A DNA stretch of 64,000 bases from Corynebacterium testudinoris (GCF_001021045.1 NZ_CP011545.1:1860001-1924000); one strand, 5' to 3'; shown: positions 18,434 to 28,539, counted from the stretch's first letter. The notes: generated by a model not told the origin, from the sequence alone. Numbers and translations are program-made.

Positions 18434-18509
18434 AAAACCCGCACTTCCTAACAATTCCGGGGTCAATCTCCTCTCCCACCCCAACAAGTTGTTAGGAAGT
18501 GCGGGTTTT
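18434..18509. repeat. 21-bp perfect inverted repeat with 34-nt spacer
   Basis: The arm at 18434-18454 (AAAACCCGCACTTCC and onwards) is the exact reverse complement of 18489-18509, ending GTGCGGGTTTT. The spacer is 34 nt. On the plus strand the second arm ends in TTTT, so it could terminate transcription, but the arm length and A/T ends on both sides also fit a small mobile or structural element. Confidence 0.75.
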
Positions 18510-18542
18510 CATCGACCCAGTGGGCCTGAGGGACGCAAAGAA

Positions 18543-18580
18543 GGAGCCCGGCACCCCCAGGTATTTGGGTGCCGGGCTCC
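18543..18580 (-). terminator. Terminator of the ctaE-qcrCAB operon
   Basis: A perfect 14-bp stem (GGAGCCCGGCACCC / GGGTGCCGGGCTCC) with a 10-nt loop lies 30 nt past the qcrB stop and is followed on the minus strand by TTCTTTG. A strong intrinsic terminator. Confidence 0.88.
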
Positions 18581-18610
18581 TCTTGTGAGCGCAGGGTTGT
18601 TCAGGAACTA

Positions 18611-20239
18611 CTAGTCGTGCAGACCCTTGTCGCGGTCAGCCTCTCGATTGGCCTCCTGCAGCTTCTCGAACATGGCCTTCTCTTCAGCTTCATTCTCGTG
18701 GTGAATGGAGTCGAGACGATCCGTGACGTCCTGCGGGTCGGGGCTGAAGGCACCGCCGCGGGAGACGACATCGGCGAAGCCGAGCTCGTTCATCTGCTTC
18801 GGGACGCGGGCGCCGGCGTACGGCAACGGCACCGGGTGTCCGTGAGAGTCGACCGGGCCGAGCGGCTGGTGGATCTCAACGAAGGCACCGTTCGGCATCT
18901 GCTTGATGACACCGGTTTCGATACCGTGCTCCAGGACCTCACGGTCGGAGCGCTGCAGACCAACACAGATGCGGTGGGTGATGTAGTAAGCCAACGGCGG
19001 CAGGATGATGATGCCGATTCGGCCAACCCAGGTCATTGCGTTCAGCGAGATCTGGAAGAAGTGAGCCACATGGTCGTTACCACCAGAGATGGTCACCAGC
19101 ATGAAGAACACGATCGACATGACGCCGATGCCGGTGCGGACCGGAACATCGCGCGGACGCTGCAGCAAGTTGTGGTGAGCGTCATCGCCGGTGGCCTTCT
19201 TCTCAATCCACGGGTAAGCGAACAGTGCCACGACCATCAGACCACAGACCAGGGCAACCCAGAAGGCGGAAGGAATGGTGTAGTTGCCGAGGTAGAGCTC
19301 CCACGCCGGCATGACACGGGCGACTCCGTCCGTCCACAGCATGTACACGTCAGGCTGCGAGCCTGCAGAGACCTGCGAGGGGTTGTACGGGCCGATCGTC
19401 CAGATGGCGTTGATGGTGGTCAGACCAGACATGAGGGCCAGGACGCCAGCGGTCAGGAGGCCGAAGCCAATGGCCTTGGTGGCGAACAGCGGCATGATAC
19501 GGATGCCCACAACGTTGTTCTCGGTGCGGCCAGCGCCCGGGAACTGGGTGTGCTTCTGGTACCAGACCAGCGCCAAGTGAGCAGCAATCAAGCCGAGGAT
19601 GATGCCCGGGATGATGAGCACGTGCGCGATGTAGAAACGGTCGAGCATGAGGTCCGACGGGAAGTCACCGCCGAAGATCAGCCAGTGCAGCCACGTACCG
19701 ATGATCGGGAGACCAACGATGATGGCGGACATGATGCGCAGGCCGACACCGGAGAGCAGGTCGTCCGGGAGGGAGTAACCCATGAAGCCTTCGGCCATGC
19801 CGAGGATGATGAGGGTGCAGCCGATGATCCAGTTGGCCTCACGCGGGCGTCGGAAAGCACCGGTGAAGAAGACGCGCAACATGTGCACGACCATGGACAT
19901 CATGAACATCAGTGCAGCCCAGTGGTGCATCTGGCGGACGAAGAGTCCACCGCGGACCTCGAAGGAGATGTCCAACGCGGTTGCGTAGGCGCGAGACATT
20001 TCCACACCGTTGAGCGGCAGGTACGCGCCGTCGTAGATCACCTTGGTGATCGACGGATCGAAGAAGAGCGCCAGGTACACACCGGTCAGCAGCAGAATGA
20101 TGAAGCTGTACAGCGCCATCTCTCCGAGCATGAACGACCAGTGGGTCGGGAACACCTTGTTCAGCTGCGGGCGAATGAGGCCCGAGATGGTGTATCGGGA
20201 ATCGATGTTATTGCCAGCTTGGGCAAGTTTGTTGCTCAT
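18611..20239 (-). CDS. qcrB: Cytochrome bc1 complex cytochrome b subunit
   Basis: QcrB is the di-heme membrane subunit of menaquinol:cytochrome c oxidoreductase. The 542-residue product has the cytochrome b core of eight helices with the heme-ligand His pairs (LHWLIF / AHVLIIPG and [10 protein letters not shown] / VVHMLRVFF regions), the PDW-like Qo motif region and a long C-terminal extension of about 120 residues typical for actinobacteria. The ATG (20237-20239) overlaps the qcrA stop by 1 nt, so the two are translationally coupled. It is the target subunit of Q203-type inhibitors in mycobacteria. Last gene of the ctaE-qcrCAB operon. Confidence 0.96.
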   Translation of the reverse strand: MSNKLAQAGNNIDSRYTISGLIRPQLNKVFPTHWSFMLGEMALYSFIILLLTGVYLALFFDPSITKVIYDGAYLPLNGVEMSRAYATALDISFEVRGGLFVRQMHHWAALMFMMSMVVHMLRVFFTGAFRRPREANWIIGCTLIILGMAEGFMGYSLPDDLLSGVGLRIMSAIIVGLPIIGTWLHWLIFGGDFPSDLMLDRFYIAHVLIIPGIILGLIAAHLALVWYQKHTQFPGAGRTENNVVGIRIMPLFATKAIGFGLLTAGVLALMSGLTTINAIWTIGPYNPSQVSAGSQPDVYMLWTDGVARVMPAWELYLGNYTIPSAFWVALVCGLMVVALFAYPWIEKKATGDDAHHNLLQRPRDVPVRTGIGVMSIVFFMLVTISGGNDHVAHFFQISLNAMTWVGRIGIIILPPLAYYITHRICVGLQRSDREVLEHGIETGVIKQMPNGAFVEIHQPLGPVDSHGHPVPLPYAGARVPKQMNELGFADVVSRGGAFSPDPQDVTDRLDSIHHENEAEEKAMFEKLQEANREADRDKGLHD

Positions 20240-21456
20240 TATGACTTACGCTCCCAGAATGCCGGGCCGACGGGCTCAATGAAGTTACCCTTTGCCACCA
20301 AGTAGCCGTCTTCATCGACAGTGATCGGCAGCTGCGGAAGTGCACGGGCGGCCGGACCGAAGACCGGCTTTCCGTACTGCAGTGCGTCGAACTGCGACTG
20401 GTGGCAGGGGCAAAGAATGCGGTTGGTCTGAGCCTCGTAGAGAGAGGTCGGGCAACCGATGTGAGTACAGATCTTCGAGTAGGCGTAGTAGTCGCCGTAG
20501 TGGAAGGACTCCTGGCCCTCGCGCTCGATTGCACGCTCAGCATCAGCGGAACGCAGGCGAATGAGCATGACGGAGTTACGAGGCCCGTGGATCGAGTGCA
20601 TTTGGTTCTCGTACACGTCGCGGGTCGGATCGTAGATATCGCCGTCGTTGCAGTCGCCCTCGGTGAGCGGGTAGACGGTTTCCATGCCACCAGCGTCGAG
20701 GTCCTCCGGGCGAACACGGACCAGGCGGGACACACCAGCGGTGACCCAGTGAGTACCGGAGTCCCCCTTGTGCTCCTCGGCGATGGCTCCAGTGTCGCGG
20801 GCGAGGTAGAGCTTGACGCCCTCGTCGTGCAGGGTCCAACCCGAGGTCCACAGGGTGCCGTCACCCATGATGCCCAGCTCGCCCCGCTTCCACGGGTTCT
20901 TGATCATGCCACCCAGCGGAGCGGCAACGACCAGACCGAAAAGGACAGCGGCTCCGCCGAACAGGCCCTGCAGCGCTTTACGACGTCCGAGGGTGGAGGT
21001 CTCCCACGAGTCATTCAGCAATGCCGTGATGGTGCGACGATCAACCTCTTCCGAGGGGCCGTCATGACGGCGCTGCACCGAAATCTCTTCGGGGACAATC
21101 TTCTTCACGTAGAGAACGACCGCCATACCCAGCGCAATGATGGACAGACCGGAGGTCAAGCCCAGCAGCGGCGTGTAGAAGGTATGGAAGAGGTGACCCT
21201 CCTCGCCGAGGTTCTTAAACTCCCACGGCCAGAAGATGTAAACGCCGAGGAAGGCGATAGCCGCCACAATGGCGATGCCGAGCCAAATAGCGACGCTGCG
21301 AGATGCGCGCTTTTCGGCCGGGTCGTTTGGTACCGGGAAGCGCGCCTTGCGGTACGCAACGGTAACGCCGTCGAGCTCAGTGCCCAGGCGGGCCAGCTCG
21401 TCGTTGCTCATCGCGTTGAGTTCCTGCTTGGTGTACTTCTTTTTGTCGTTGCTCAT
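20239..21456 (-). CDS. qcrA: Cytochrome bc1 complex Rieske iron-sulfur subunit
   Basis: The 405-residue Rieske protein has an actinobacterial N-terminus with three membrane helices (about residues 52-75, 93-115 and 165-190) and a C-terminal 2Fe-2S domain with ligands in [12 protein letters not shown] and [10 protein letters not shown], both cluster loops complete. It passes electrons from menaquinol to cytochrome c1. The long open frame continues upstream but the ATG at 21456 overlaps the qcrC stop by 4 nt (ATGA) and gives the family start [16 protein letters not shown]. It is co-translated with qcrC and qcrB. Confidence 0.95.
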   Translation of the reverse strand: MSNDKKKYTKQELNAMSNDELARLGTELDGVTVAYRKARFPVPNDPAEKRASRSVAIWLGIAIVAAIAFLGVYIFWPWEFKNLGEEGHLFHTFYTPLLGLTSGLSIIALGMAVVLYVKKIVPEEISVQRRHDGPSEEVDRRTITALLNDSWETSTLGRRKALQGLFGGAAVLFGLVVAAPLGGMIKNPWKRGELGIMGDGTLWTSGWTLHDEGVKLYLARDTGAIAEEHKGDSGTHWVTAGVSRLVRVRPEDLDAGGMETVYPLTEGDCNDGDIYDPTRDVYENQMHSIHGPRNSVMLIRLRSADAERAIEREGQESFHYGDYYAYSKICTHIGCPTSLYEAQTNRILCPCHQSQFDALQYGKPVFGPAARALPQLPITVDEDGYLVAKGNFIEPVGPAFWERKS

Positions 21457-22343
21457 GAGCGCGATCCAATCCACATAGCGGCTGCACCGACGAGGGTGAT
21501 GCCGATGAACCACATAGCCATACCTTCAGAGACGGGGCCGAGGCCGCCGAGGCTCCAGCCACCGGGAGACGGGGTCTCCTTGGAGGCCTTGATGAAGGCA
21601 ATGATGTCCTTCTTCTCGTCGGCAGAGAGCTGACGATCAGAGAACTTAGGCATGTTCTGCGGGCCGGTCAGCATCGCCTGGTAGATCTCCTGCTCATTCG
21701 CAGGATCCAGGGTCGGAGCGTACTTACCGGAGGACAGCGCGCCGCCACGACCGGTGAAGTTGTGGCACGAAGCGCAGTTGAGGCGGAAGAGCTCGCCACC
21801 ACGGGCGATATCCTGCGCATCAATTTGGCCGTTGTAGTTGGCTCCACGGAGATCCTCCATGGCGATGGTGCCGTCCGCGTTGTACACGAGCTCAGGGCCA
21901 CCACCGTTGGCTGCCACGTAGGCCGCCATAGCGAGGGTCTGCTGCTCGGTGTAACGAGGAGTCTTACGCTCTGCCTGAGCGTCGTTCGACATCATCGGCA
22001 TGCGGCCGGAGTGAACCTGGAAGTAAACGGCACCTTCGCCGGTGCCGATAAGAGACGGTCCGCGATCCGGGACGCCCTGCAGGTTTGCGCCATGGCAGGT
22101 GATGCAAGCCAGATTGTAGAGGTCCTTGCCCTCTTGGATCAGAGCCTGATCATCACGCTGTGCGGTTGCCACCTGAGCGTCCGGGGTGAGCGCGGTCGCG
22201 AGAAGACCCGCGCCGGTCAGGCCCAGGGTCAAAGCGAAGGCGCCCGCGATCAGTCGGCGCGCTTTGCGCCGACTGCGGACCTTCTTGGCCGAGGAAGTCG
22301 ACGTGTTGTCGTCCGCGGCTGCGGTATTAGGAGTGTTTTCCAT
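21453..22343 (-). CDS. qcrC: Cytochrome bc1 complex diheme cytochrome c1 subunit
   Basis: QcrC has 296 residues and two c-type heme sites: CITCH ([12 protein letters not shown]) and CASCH ([13 protein letters not shown]). The diheme form replaces a soluble cytochrome c and links bc1 directly to the aa3 oxidase in a supercomplex. An N-terminal anchor helix (about residues 32-52) follows a basic [11 protein letters not shown] stretch, and a C-terminal helix (about residues 270-290) precedes the end. The ATG at 22343 has AAGGGAAA upstream. The gene lies between ctaE (70 bp gap) and qcrA (4-nt overlap). Confidence 0.95.
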   Translation of the reverse strand: MENTPNTAAADDNTSTSSAKKVRSRRKARRLIAGAFALTLGLTGAGLLATALTPDAQVATAQRDDQALIQEGKDLYNLACITCHGANLQGVPDRGPSLIGTGEGAVYFQVHSGRMPMMSNDAQAERKTPRYTEQQTLAMAAYVAANGGGPELVYNADGTIAMEDLRGANYNGQIDAQDIARGGELFRLNCASCHNFTGRGGALSSGKYAPTLDPANEQEIYQAMLTGPQNMPKFSDRQLSADEKKDIIAFIKASKETPSPGGWSLGGLGPVSEGMAMWFIGITLVGAAAMWIGSRS

Positions 22344-22413
22344 CAGTTTCCCTTTTGAAAATCGTGAACGGAAAGTGAAGGGCTGTAGGCCGAGTAGCTC
22401 GGCTGACTACGGC

Positions 22414-23028
22414 CTACTGGACTAGGTACAAAGTGATGAAGACGCCGATCCAGATAACGTCGACGAAGTGCCAGTAGTACGACACCACCATGGCCGCAGT
22501 GGCCTGTGCCGGCGTGAACTTGGACTTTTGGAGACGGAGGAGGATCACGACGAACGCGATCACACCGGCCGTCACGTGGGCTGCGTGGAAGCCCGTAATG
22601 ATGTAGAAAACAGAGCCAAAGACGCTGGACTGGATGGTCACACCGTGGTGGATCATCTCGTAGTACTCGAAGGACAGGAAGCCGAGGAAGGCCACTGCCA
22701 ATGCCACGGTGATGGCAAACCAGCGTCGAAGACCGTATACGTCACCCCTTTCAGCTGCGAAGACGCCGAACTGTGCGGTGAAGGAGGAGACAACAAGGAT
22801 CGTCGTAATGATGAATCCATAAGTCACGTTGAGGTGGGAAGTCTGATACTCCCAGTCTCCTGCCAAGCCATTCGCACGCGATGTGAAGTACATCGCGAAC
22901 AGTCCGGCGAAGAACATCAATTCCTGCGACAGGAACACAATGGTGCCGACACTGACCATGTTGGGTCGGTTCAGTGCCGGAACACGCTGTGGTGCTGCCA
23001 TACCTGGGTTTGAAACTGCGCTCGTCAC
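22414..23028 (-). CDS. ctaE: Cytochrome aa3 oxidase subunit III
   Basis: The 204-residue product is a five-helix subunit III of the aa3-type oxidase (FLSQELMFFAGLFAMYF, GFHAAHVTAGVIAF, YYWHFVDVIWIGVF are family motifs). The GTG at 23026-23028 has a CATACT hexamer 7 nt upstream and no ribosome-binding site, so it is probably leaderless and marks the start of the ctaE-qcrCAB operon. Subunit I (ctaD) is not in the window; in C. glutamicum it is located elsewhere. Confidence 0.95.
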   Translation of the reverse strand: MTSAVSNPGMAAPQRVPALNRPNMVSVGTIVFLSQELMFFAGLFAMYFTSRANGLAGDWEYQTSHLNVTYGFIITTILVVSSFTAQFGVFAAERGDVYGLRRWFAITVALAVAFLGFLSFEYYEMIHHGVTIQSSVFGSVFYIITGFHAAHVTAGVIAFVVILLRLQKSKFTPAQATAAMVVSYYWHFVDVIWIGVFITLYLVQ

Positions 23029-23550
23029 GTATGTAAGTATGACGGGTCACAAGGTGGAAGTCACTTCATATCCCCCCGTCCGTAAAGCAGCTTTAGGAAC
23101 GCGACCAGCGGTTTTGCAATGCGCCAAATTTCTTCAAGTTTTCTGCGTACCCCCGGGAACTTTTGCACCCTGCGAACCGACGAGGTATTCCTGCAGGTCA
23201 TCTCCCCCACTCGTGCCCCTGACCCCTCAGGGACACTTGTTTCCGGCAACGATACCCGATGATTCGGTCCCGGTCTCGAGAACCGCATATTCGCCCAAAG
23301 AGATCTAAATCACAACAGTTGTCGCCGGTTTTGGGCGGTTTCCAACTTTCGGTTGACCCCCTCTGAACTGCGTCAACCCCGGGAAATTCGGCGCTTGGGC
23401 GCCCTCATTTCGTGCGCGGGAGCTGAGCTGGTGACGCCCAGAACCTCCCTTGGGCCGCGCATCGTAGGGACAGCACAAAACGGCACCTCCCCCGCTAGAG
23501 GGGAGGCGCCGTCAAGGATTGCGTGGAATGAAGACAGACTGGCTAAGAAG
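23029..23550. other. Intergenic region between ctaE and ctaF
   Basis: About 520 bp. The right end carries the terminator of ctaF (23477-23512) and the left end the leaderless ctaE promoter (CATACT at about 23036-23041 on the minus strand). A small hairpin (CCCTGA / TCAGGG near 23217-23232) and a GTACCCCCGGGAAC element near 23146 are seen between them. No gene is supported. Confidence 0.55.
23477..23512 (-). terminator. Terminator of ctaCF
   Basis: On the minus strand CGGCGCCTCCCC / CGGGGGAGGTGCCG forms a stem around a short loop and is followed by TTTTG, 40 nt past the ctaF stop. Confidence 0.85.
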
Positions 23551-23982
23551 TTAGTGCTTTTCCTTGGGCAGGCCGTACTGAAGGTTGAGCATCGTTCCGG
23601 ACCAGACGAGGAGCACAGCACCCAGGCCGATCATCCAGAAGTGCCAGAACGCGATGCCGAGACCGAGGACCGCGATGGAGCCTGCCATTGCGGCGGGCCA
23701 AATGGAGCTCGGCGAGAAGAAACCGAGGATGCCAGCCTTGTCAGCGACCTCTGCCTCTTCCCAGTCCTCGGGAACGATGTCCGTGCGACGCTCGGTGAAC
23801 TGGATGTAACCAGCGAGCATGATGGCCAGACCGAAGGAGAGCACGAGGGCGACGATGCCGACCCACTCTGCACCGTAGAGGTACGCGTCATCTTGGACGT
23901 TGACCGTGGCGAAGATGTAGATCAAAGCCATGAGGCCGAGGAACGCGGAGATTCCGTACAGCAGTTTTGAGCTAGGATTCAT
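23551..23982 (-). CDS. ctaF: Cytochrome c oxidase subunit 4 (CtaF)
   Basis: The 143-residue product is the actinobacterial subunit IV of aa3 oxidase, with four membrane helices (about residues 9-27, 36-58, 88-105 and 108-128). It opens [22 protein letters not shown]. It starts 15 bp after the ctaC stop and is co-transcribed with it. CtaF is required for supercomplex formation in C. glutamicum. Confidence 0.93.
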   Translation of the reverse strand: MNPSSKLLYGISAFLGLMALIYIFATVNVQDDAYLYGAEWVGIVALVLSFGLAIMLAGYIQFTERRTDIVPEDWEEAEVADKAGILGFFSPSSIWPAAMAGSIAVLGLGIAFWHFWMIGLGAVLLVWSGTMLNLQYGLPKEKH

Positions 23983-23997
23983 TGCTTTTCTCCCCGC

Positions 23998-25092
23998 TTA
24001 GAGGTTGGCGTTGTTGTCGACCACGTTGTCGCCGTCCCAGGTCTGACGGGACGAGTTGAACGGGTGGGTGGAGACTGCGTACGGGGCCTGGCCGATCGAC
24101 TCAAGTGCCGCAGAGTTCGGGGCATCAGGGTTGTCGATGCGGTACTGCATGTACGCACGGAAGTCGGCCGGAGAAACGGCACGCAGCTCGAAGTTCATCA
24201 TCGAGTGGTAGGTGCCACACATCTCGGCACAGCGCCCGACGAAGGCGCCTTCCTCTTCGATGGCTTCAATCTGGAAGGCACGCTGCTGCTGGTTGGCCTC
24301 CGGGTGAGCGTAAGCATCACGCTTGAAGAGGAACTCCGGGATCCAGAAGGAGTGGGCGACGTCGCCGGAAGCCAGCTGGAACTCAATGGCAGTGTTGGTC
24401 GGGAGGACCAGAACCGGAACTTCCTCCGTGGTGCCCAGAGTCTCAATCTGGTTGAAGTGGAGGTAGGACTGGTCGCCCTTCGACATGCCGTGGATCGGGT
24501 TCGGGTTCTTCACCGTCTCCGGATCATCCACCTTCGACAGGTCCGCGAGGGCCTGGCGCTCAGCGTCTGCACCGTTGTACTCAGAGCCGGTCGGGCTCAG
24601 CTCAGCTGCGACGTTTTGGTAGCCGAACTTCCAGTTCCACTGGAATGCGGTCACGTCGACCGTCACCTGCGGATCCTTATCCAGGGCCACAACCTTGTGC
24701 TGAGTCTGAATGGTGAAGAAGAACAGCACCATGACGATGAAGATCGGCATGATGGTCAGCACCAGCTCAAGCGGAATGTTGTACTGCAGCTGCTTCGGGA
24801 ACTCGCCCTTGCCCTTCTTCTCAGCCTTCTTAGCGCTCCAGCTGAAAACGGCCACCAGCATGAGAATCCACATGATGATGCCAATGATCCAGGCGGTAGC
24901 CCAGACCCAGACCCAGAAGTTGTACATGGCGGTAGCTTCCGGGGTGATACCCGTCGGCCAGCCCATGCCTAGAATCTTGCCGACGCTCTCTGGGGGCGCG
25001 ACGTCACAACCGGCAAGCGTCAAGCCGCCGAGAGCCATCACACCGCCGAGACCCGCCTTACGAGCGAGACCGCGTTTTTTACGCTGTTCCAC
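23998..25092 (-). CDS. ctaC: Cytochrome aa3 oxidase subunit II (lipoprotein)
   Basis: CtaC carries the CuA centre that receives electrons from QcrC. The 364-residue product has a lipoprotein signal peptide ending in the lipobox LAGC (Cys near residue 29), two membrane helices (about residues 52-75 and 110-132) and a cupredoxin domain with CuA ligands in VAHSFWIPEF and GRCAEMCGTYHSMM. The insertion near YNGADAERQALADLSKVDDPE is typical of the corynebacterial protein and interacts with the c1 subunit. The GTG at 25092 (MEQRKKRG) matches the family start; AGGAAGG lies about 11 nt upstream. It forms an operon with ctaF and is divergent from ltsA. Confidence 0.95.
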   Translation of the reverse strand: MEQRKKRGLARKAGLGGVMALGGLTLAGCDVAPPESVGKILGMGWPTGITPEATAMYNFWVWVWATAWIIGIIMWILMLVAVFSWSAKKAEKKGKGEFPKQLQYNIPLELVLTIMPIFIVMVLFFFTIQTQHKVVALDKDPQVTVDVTAFQWNWKFGYQNVAAELSPTGSEYNGADAERQALADLSKVDDPETVKNPNPIHGMSKGDQSYLHFNQIETLGTTEEVPVLVLPTNTAIEFQLASGDVAHSFWIPEFLFKRDAYAHPEANQQQRAFQIEAIEEEGAFVGRCAEMCGTYHSMMNFELRAVSPADFRAYMQYRIDNPDAPNSAALESIGQAPYAVSTHPFNSSRQTWDGDNVVDNNANL

Positions 25093-25500
25093 GTGTGTCT
25101 GCCTTCCTGTCCACACTAAATCCTTGAACACTGGTGAAGCATTCCTATCTCAGGAGGATAGTTCATCAACGGACCTCATCCGAGTGGTTTCACTTCCTCC
25201 GGGCAGGGCAATTGCCCACCAACGTCACATAAACCACTCAGGATGTTACAGCCCATGTGGGATAACCTCCGAAAGCAGCTGGACAGGCTCCTTCACTGGT
25301 GTAACCCAACTCACATTGACGAATTGCCCCCATCATCCGAAAGTATCCCTCCGTTAGGGTGCGAGTTCACCCCTTTCCCCATTTTCCCAGCCCTGCACCC
25401 TCGCGCCGCGACGCATCACAACACGGTGATTTAGCGCCGACTCCCCCTTCGGCCGTATCGTAGGGCCATCCACTTCTTATATATGAGGAGAATTTCTTAG
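25093..25500. promoter_or_regulatory. Divergent ctaC / ltsA control region
   Basis: A 408-bp region that serves both genes. Seen in it: a GlxR-like site (25300-25315), a TATCGT -10 for ltsA (25456-25461) and the ltsA ribosome site GAGGAG (about 25485-25490). A second half-site TCACAT is near 25206. No gene is supported. Confidence 0.65.
25300..25315. promoter_or_regulatory. GlxR-like site between ctaC and ltsA
   Basis: TGTAACCCAACTCACA differs by one base from TGTGA-N6-TCACA. It lies about 210 bp upstream of ctaC, and GlxR control of cytochrome oxidase genes is known in C. glutamicum. Confidence 0.5.
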
Positions 25501-27423
25501 ATGTGTGGCTTTATTGGCTTGCTCACTAGCGGCGGCAACGCTGACGACTATGTTGCTGCGGTTACCCGCGCGTTACCGTGCGTGCGGCATCGCGGACCCG
25601 ACGAAGCCGGCACCTGGAACGACGAGCACGCGGTGTTCGGATTCAACCGCCTGTCCATTGTGGACCTAGAGCACTCCCACCAGCCGCTCGTGTGGGGACC
25701 CCCGGAATCCCCCGAGCGCTACGCCCTTATCTTCAACGGCGAGATCTACAACTACCTCGAATTGCACGAAGAACTTGGCGCCGCCGGATGGCAGTTCAAC
25801 ACCAATGGCGACTCCGAGACAATCGTCGTGGGCTACCACCACTGGGGCGAAGAGGTCGTGGAGCACCTGCGCGGCATGTTCGCCTTCAGCATCTGGGACA
25901 CCCAAGAGCAGGTGATGTTCAACGCTCGCGATCAGTTTGGCATCAAGCCGCTGTACTACGCCACCACTGAGGTTGGCACCGTCTTCGCCTCGGAAAAGAA
26001 ATCAATTCTCGAGATGGCGCCCGAACTGGGTCTCGACCTCAGCCTTGACCAGCGGGCCATCGAACACTACGTCGACCTGCAATACGTGCCCGAGCCGGAG
26101 TCCCTCCACACGGCTATTCGCCGGGTGGAGTCCGGTTGCACGGTGACGCTGCGTCCGGGAGGGGAGGTCGTCGATAAGCGGTATTTCAAACCCACCTTCC
26201 CTGTGCAGACTGTCCCGAAGGGACAAGAGCAAGACCTATTCGATCGCATTGCCCGAGTGCTCGAGGACAGCGTAGAAAAGCACATGCGCGCCGACGTGAC
26301 CGTCGGATCATTCCTGTCAGGCGGCATCGACTCGACCGCCATTGCCACGCTAGCCAAGCGCCACAACCCCAACCTGCTGACCTTCACCACCGGCTTCGAG
26401 CGCGAAGGCTACTCCGAGGTTGACGTGGCGGCGGAATCGGCGGCTGCAATCGGCGTCGAACACATCGTCAAGGTCGTCTCCCCCGAGGAATACGCCAACG
26501 CCATCCCGAAAATCATGTGGTACCTCGACGATCCGGTAGCCGACCCCTCGCTCGTGCCGCTCTACTTCGTGGCCCAAGAAGCCCGCAAACACGTCAAAGT
26601 CGTGCTCTCGGGCGAAGGCGCCGACGAACTCTTCGGCGGCTACACCATCTACAAGGAACCACTGTCACTCGCGCCCTTTGAAAAAATCCCCACTCCCCTA
26701 CGCAAGGGACTGCGCCACCTCTCGCGAGTCCTACCCGACGGCATGAAGGGCAAATCGCTCCTCGAACGCGGCTCCCAGACCATGGAAGAGCGCTACTACG
26801 GCAACGCCCGCTCCTTCAACTTCGAACAAATGCAACGAGTCATCCCCTGGGCCAAGGAAGAATGGGACCACAAGGAAGTCACCGCTCCCATCTACGCCCA
26901 ATCCCGCGACATGGACCCCGTCGCGCGGATGCAACACCTCGACTTGTTCACGTGGATGCGCGGCGACATCCTGGTCAAAGCCGACAAAATCAACATGGCC
27001 AACTCGCTCGAACTGCGCGTCCCCTTCCTGGACAAAGAAGTATTCGCCGTGGCGCAAACCATCCCCCACGACCTCAAGATCTCCAACGGCACCACCAAAT
27101 ACGCACTGCGCAAAGCCATGGAGCAGATCGTGCCCCCGCACGTGTTGCACCGCAAGAAGCTCGGCTTCCCCGTACCCATGCGCCACTGGCTGGCCGGCGA
27201 CGAACTCTTCGGCTGGGCACTAGAGACCATCAACGAATCCCAGACCGACGACATCTTCAACCGCGCAGCCGTGCTGGAAATGCTCAAAGAACACCGCGAC
27301 GGCGTCTCCGATCACTCCCGTCGCCTCTGGACCGTCCTCGCGTTCATGGTGTGGCACGGCATCTTCGTCGAGCATCGCATCGACCCGCAGATCGAAGAAA
27401 AGGACTACCCCGTCTCCCTCTAA
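25501..27423 (+). CDS. ltsA: Glutamine-hydrolysing amidotransferase LtsA (asparagine synthase family)
   Basis: The 640-residue product has an N-terminal Ntn-type glutaminase domain with catalytic Cys2 (MCGFIGLL), RHRGPDE and the NGEIYNY motif, then an asparagine-synthase ATP-pyrophosphatase domain with SGGIDSTA and the GEGADELFGGY loop. In C. glutamicum LtsA is needed for lysozyme resistance and amidates meso-diaminopimelate of peptidoglycan; I follow that role rather than free asparagine synthesis. The ATG has GAGGAG about 10 nt upstream. It is divergent from ctaC. The stop is 24 bp before the next gene, so the DUF1345 protein may be co-transcribed. Confidence 0.94.
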   Translation: MCGFIGLLTSGGNADDYVAAVTRALPCVRHRGPDEAGTWNDEHAVFGFNRLSIVDLEHSHQPLVWGPPESPERYALIFNGEIYNYLELHEELGAAGWQFNTNGDSETIVVGYHHWGEEVVEHLRGMFAFSIWDTQEQVMFNARDQFGIKPLYYATTEVGTVFASEKKSILEMAPELGLDLSLDQRAIEHYVDLQYVPEPESLHTAIRRVESGCTVTLRPGGEVVDKRYFKPTFPVQTVPKGQEQDLFDRIARVLEDSVEKHMRADVTVGSFLSGGIDSTAIATLAKRHNPNLLTFTTGFEREGYSEVDVAAESAAAIGVEHIVKVVSPEEYANAIPKIMWYLDDPVADPSLVPLYFVAQEARKHVKVVLSGEGADELFGGYTIYKEPLSLAPFEKIPTPLRKGLRHLSRVLPDGMKGKSLLERGSQTMEERYYGNARSFNFEQMQRVIPWAKEEWDHKEVTAPIYAQSRDMDPVARMQHLDLFTWMRGDILVKADKINMANSLELRVPFLDKEVFAVAQTIPHDLKISNGTTKYALRKAMEQIVPPHVLHRKKLGFPVPMRHWLAGDELFGWALETINESQTDDIFNRAAVLEMLKEHRDGVSDHSRRLWTVLAFMVWHGIFVEHRIDPQIEEKDYPVSL

Positions 27424-27447
27424 AGTGCTCCCTCTACAGTGAGAAGC

Positions 27448-28110
27448 ATGCCTTCAGGATCCCCCTATCACGGCCCCACGGCCCGCACTCAGGCCACCCG
27501 CCGAGCCTGGCTCATGCTCGGCGTGGGCCTCATTGTCTTCCTCATCGTTGGGTTCTCCGGCCAGTGGCTCCGCGCCCCGGCCTACGCCTGGGGTGCGGCA
27601 GCAATAGCCTTCAACATCTCCCCCTGGAGATCATTCGCGCACCTCGACGCCGCCGGAACCGCCGCCCACGCCGGCGGCGAAGTTCCCTCCAGCGCCGCCC
27701 GCCGCCTCCTACTCATCCTGGCCACAGTGCTCTCCCTAGCAACAGTCGTTCTCCTGCTCATGGACGCCTCCCGAGCCGCCGACCTGCAAAGAGCCATCGG
27801 CTCAGTAGTAGCCCTGACCGTCATCGTGGCCAGCTGGATGCTCATCCACACCGTGTTCACCCTGCGCTACGCAGCCGAATACTTCGAGAACGATCCACCC
27901 CAGGGCATCGACTTCAACCAGGATGATCCCCCGCGCTATCTCGATTTCGCGTACATGGCATTCTCCACGGGCATGACCTACCAGGTGTCCGATACCGCGA
28001 TCACCACCACCAAGATCAGGACGACTGTGCTCATCCACAGCTTCTACGCCTTTATCTTTGGCACGGCCATCATGGCTACCACGATCAACTTGGTGGTCTC
28101 CCTCGCTTAA
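27448..28110 (+). CDS. DUF1345 family membrane protein
   Basis: The 220-residue product has five or six membrane helices (about residues 21-40, 43-60, 87-106, 116-135, 165-180 and 194-217) and the DUF1345 signature around YLDFAYMAFSTGMTYQVSD and HSFYAFIFGT. The family has no assigned function. The ATG at 27448 is 24 nt downstream of the ltsA stop; a GTG at 27439 is the alternative start. It is followed by the 104-bp repeat array. Confidence 0.8.
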   Translation: MPSGSPYHGPTARTQATRRAWLMLGVGLIVFLIVGFSGQWLRAPAYAWGAAAIAFNISPWRSFAHLDAAGTAAHAGGEVPSSAARRLLLILATVLSLATVVLLLMDASRAADLQRAIGSVVALTVIVASWMLIHTVFTLRYAAEYFENDPPQGIDFNQDDPPRYLDFAYMAFSTGMTYQVSDTAITTTKIRTTVLIHSFYAFIFGTAIMATTINLVVSLA

Positions 28111-28120
28111 TCGCGACGCC

Positions 28121-28536
28121 CTCCTCCCGACTTTTAGCCCATTTCCACCACCCCCGCGCCAAGCGACCTGGGGATTTAGCACCCGGGCGAGGTTCGGGTC
28201 GCGATCAGCCCGTCGCGATCAGTACTCCTCCCGACTTTTAGCCCATTTCCGCCACCCCCGCACCATCCCACCTGGGGTTTTAGCACCCGGGCGAGGTTCG
28301 GGTCGCGATCAGCCCGTCGCGATCAGTACTCCTCCCGACTTTTAGCCCATTTCCGCCACCCCCGCACCATCCCACCTGGGGTTTTAGCACCCGGGCGAGG
28401 CTCGGGTCGCGATCAGCCCGTCGCGATCACCCCTCCTCCCGACTTTTAGCCCATTTCCGCCACCCCCACGCCAAGCGACCTGGGGTTTCAGCACCCGAGC
28501 AAGGTTCGGGTCGCGATCAGCCCGTCGCGATCGCCC
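28121..28536. repeat. Four tandem copies of a 104-bp intergenic repeat
   Basis: Units begin CTCCTCCCGACTTTTAGCCC at 28121, 28225, 28329 and 28433, an exact 104-bp period. Units 2 and 3 differ at very few positions; units 1 and 4 share the variant CCAAGCGACC where 2 and 3 have CCATCCCACC. Each unit ends with two copies of GTCGCGATC around AGCCC, which can form a hairpin. Because 104 is not a multiple of 3 and stops are frequent, the array is not coding. No spacers are present, so it is not a CRISPR array. Confidence 0.95.
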
Positions 28537-28539
28537 AGT

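Larger units (their letters stand above)
17921..18542. other. Long intergenic region between nlpC riboswitch and the qcrB terminator
   Basis: About 620 bp without a credible gene. It holds a perfect GlxR/CRP-type site (18232-18247), two CACCCCTAGGGG-type palindromes (about 18246-18256 and 18311-18322), an AT-rich TATAAC element near 18289, and a 21-bp perfect inverted repeat (18434-18509). Short open frames here are overlapping in several frames and lack ribosome sites. An unannotated small RNA is possible but not shown. Confidence 0.55.

Noticed and set aside
18569..20305. A 578-codon open frame on the plus strand opposite qcrB
   Set aside because: It is the antisense shadow of qcrB. The encoded protein is rich in Asp, His and Arg with no domain, while qcrB is complete and conserved; GC-rich codon bias keeps the opposite frame open.
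28121..28536. Possible CRISPR array
   Set aside because: The repeats are contiguous 104-bp units with no unique spacers and no cas genes nearby.
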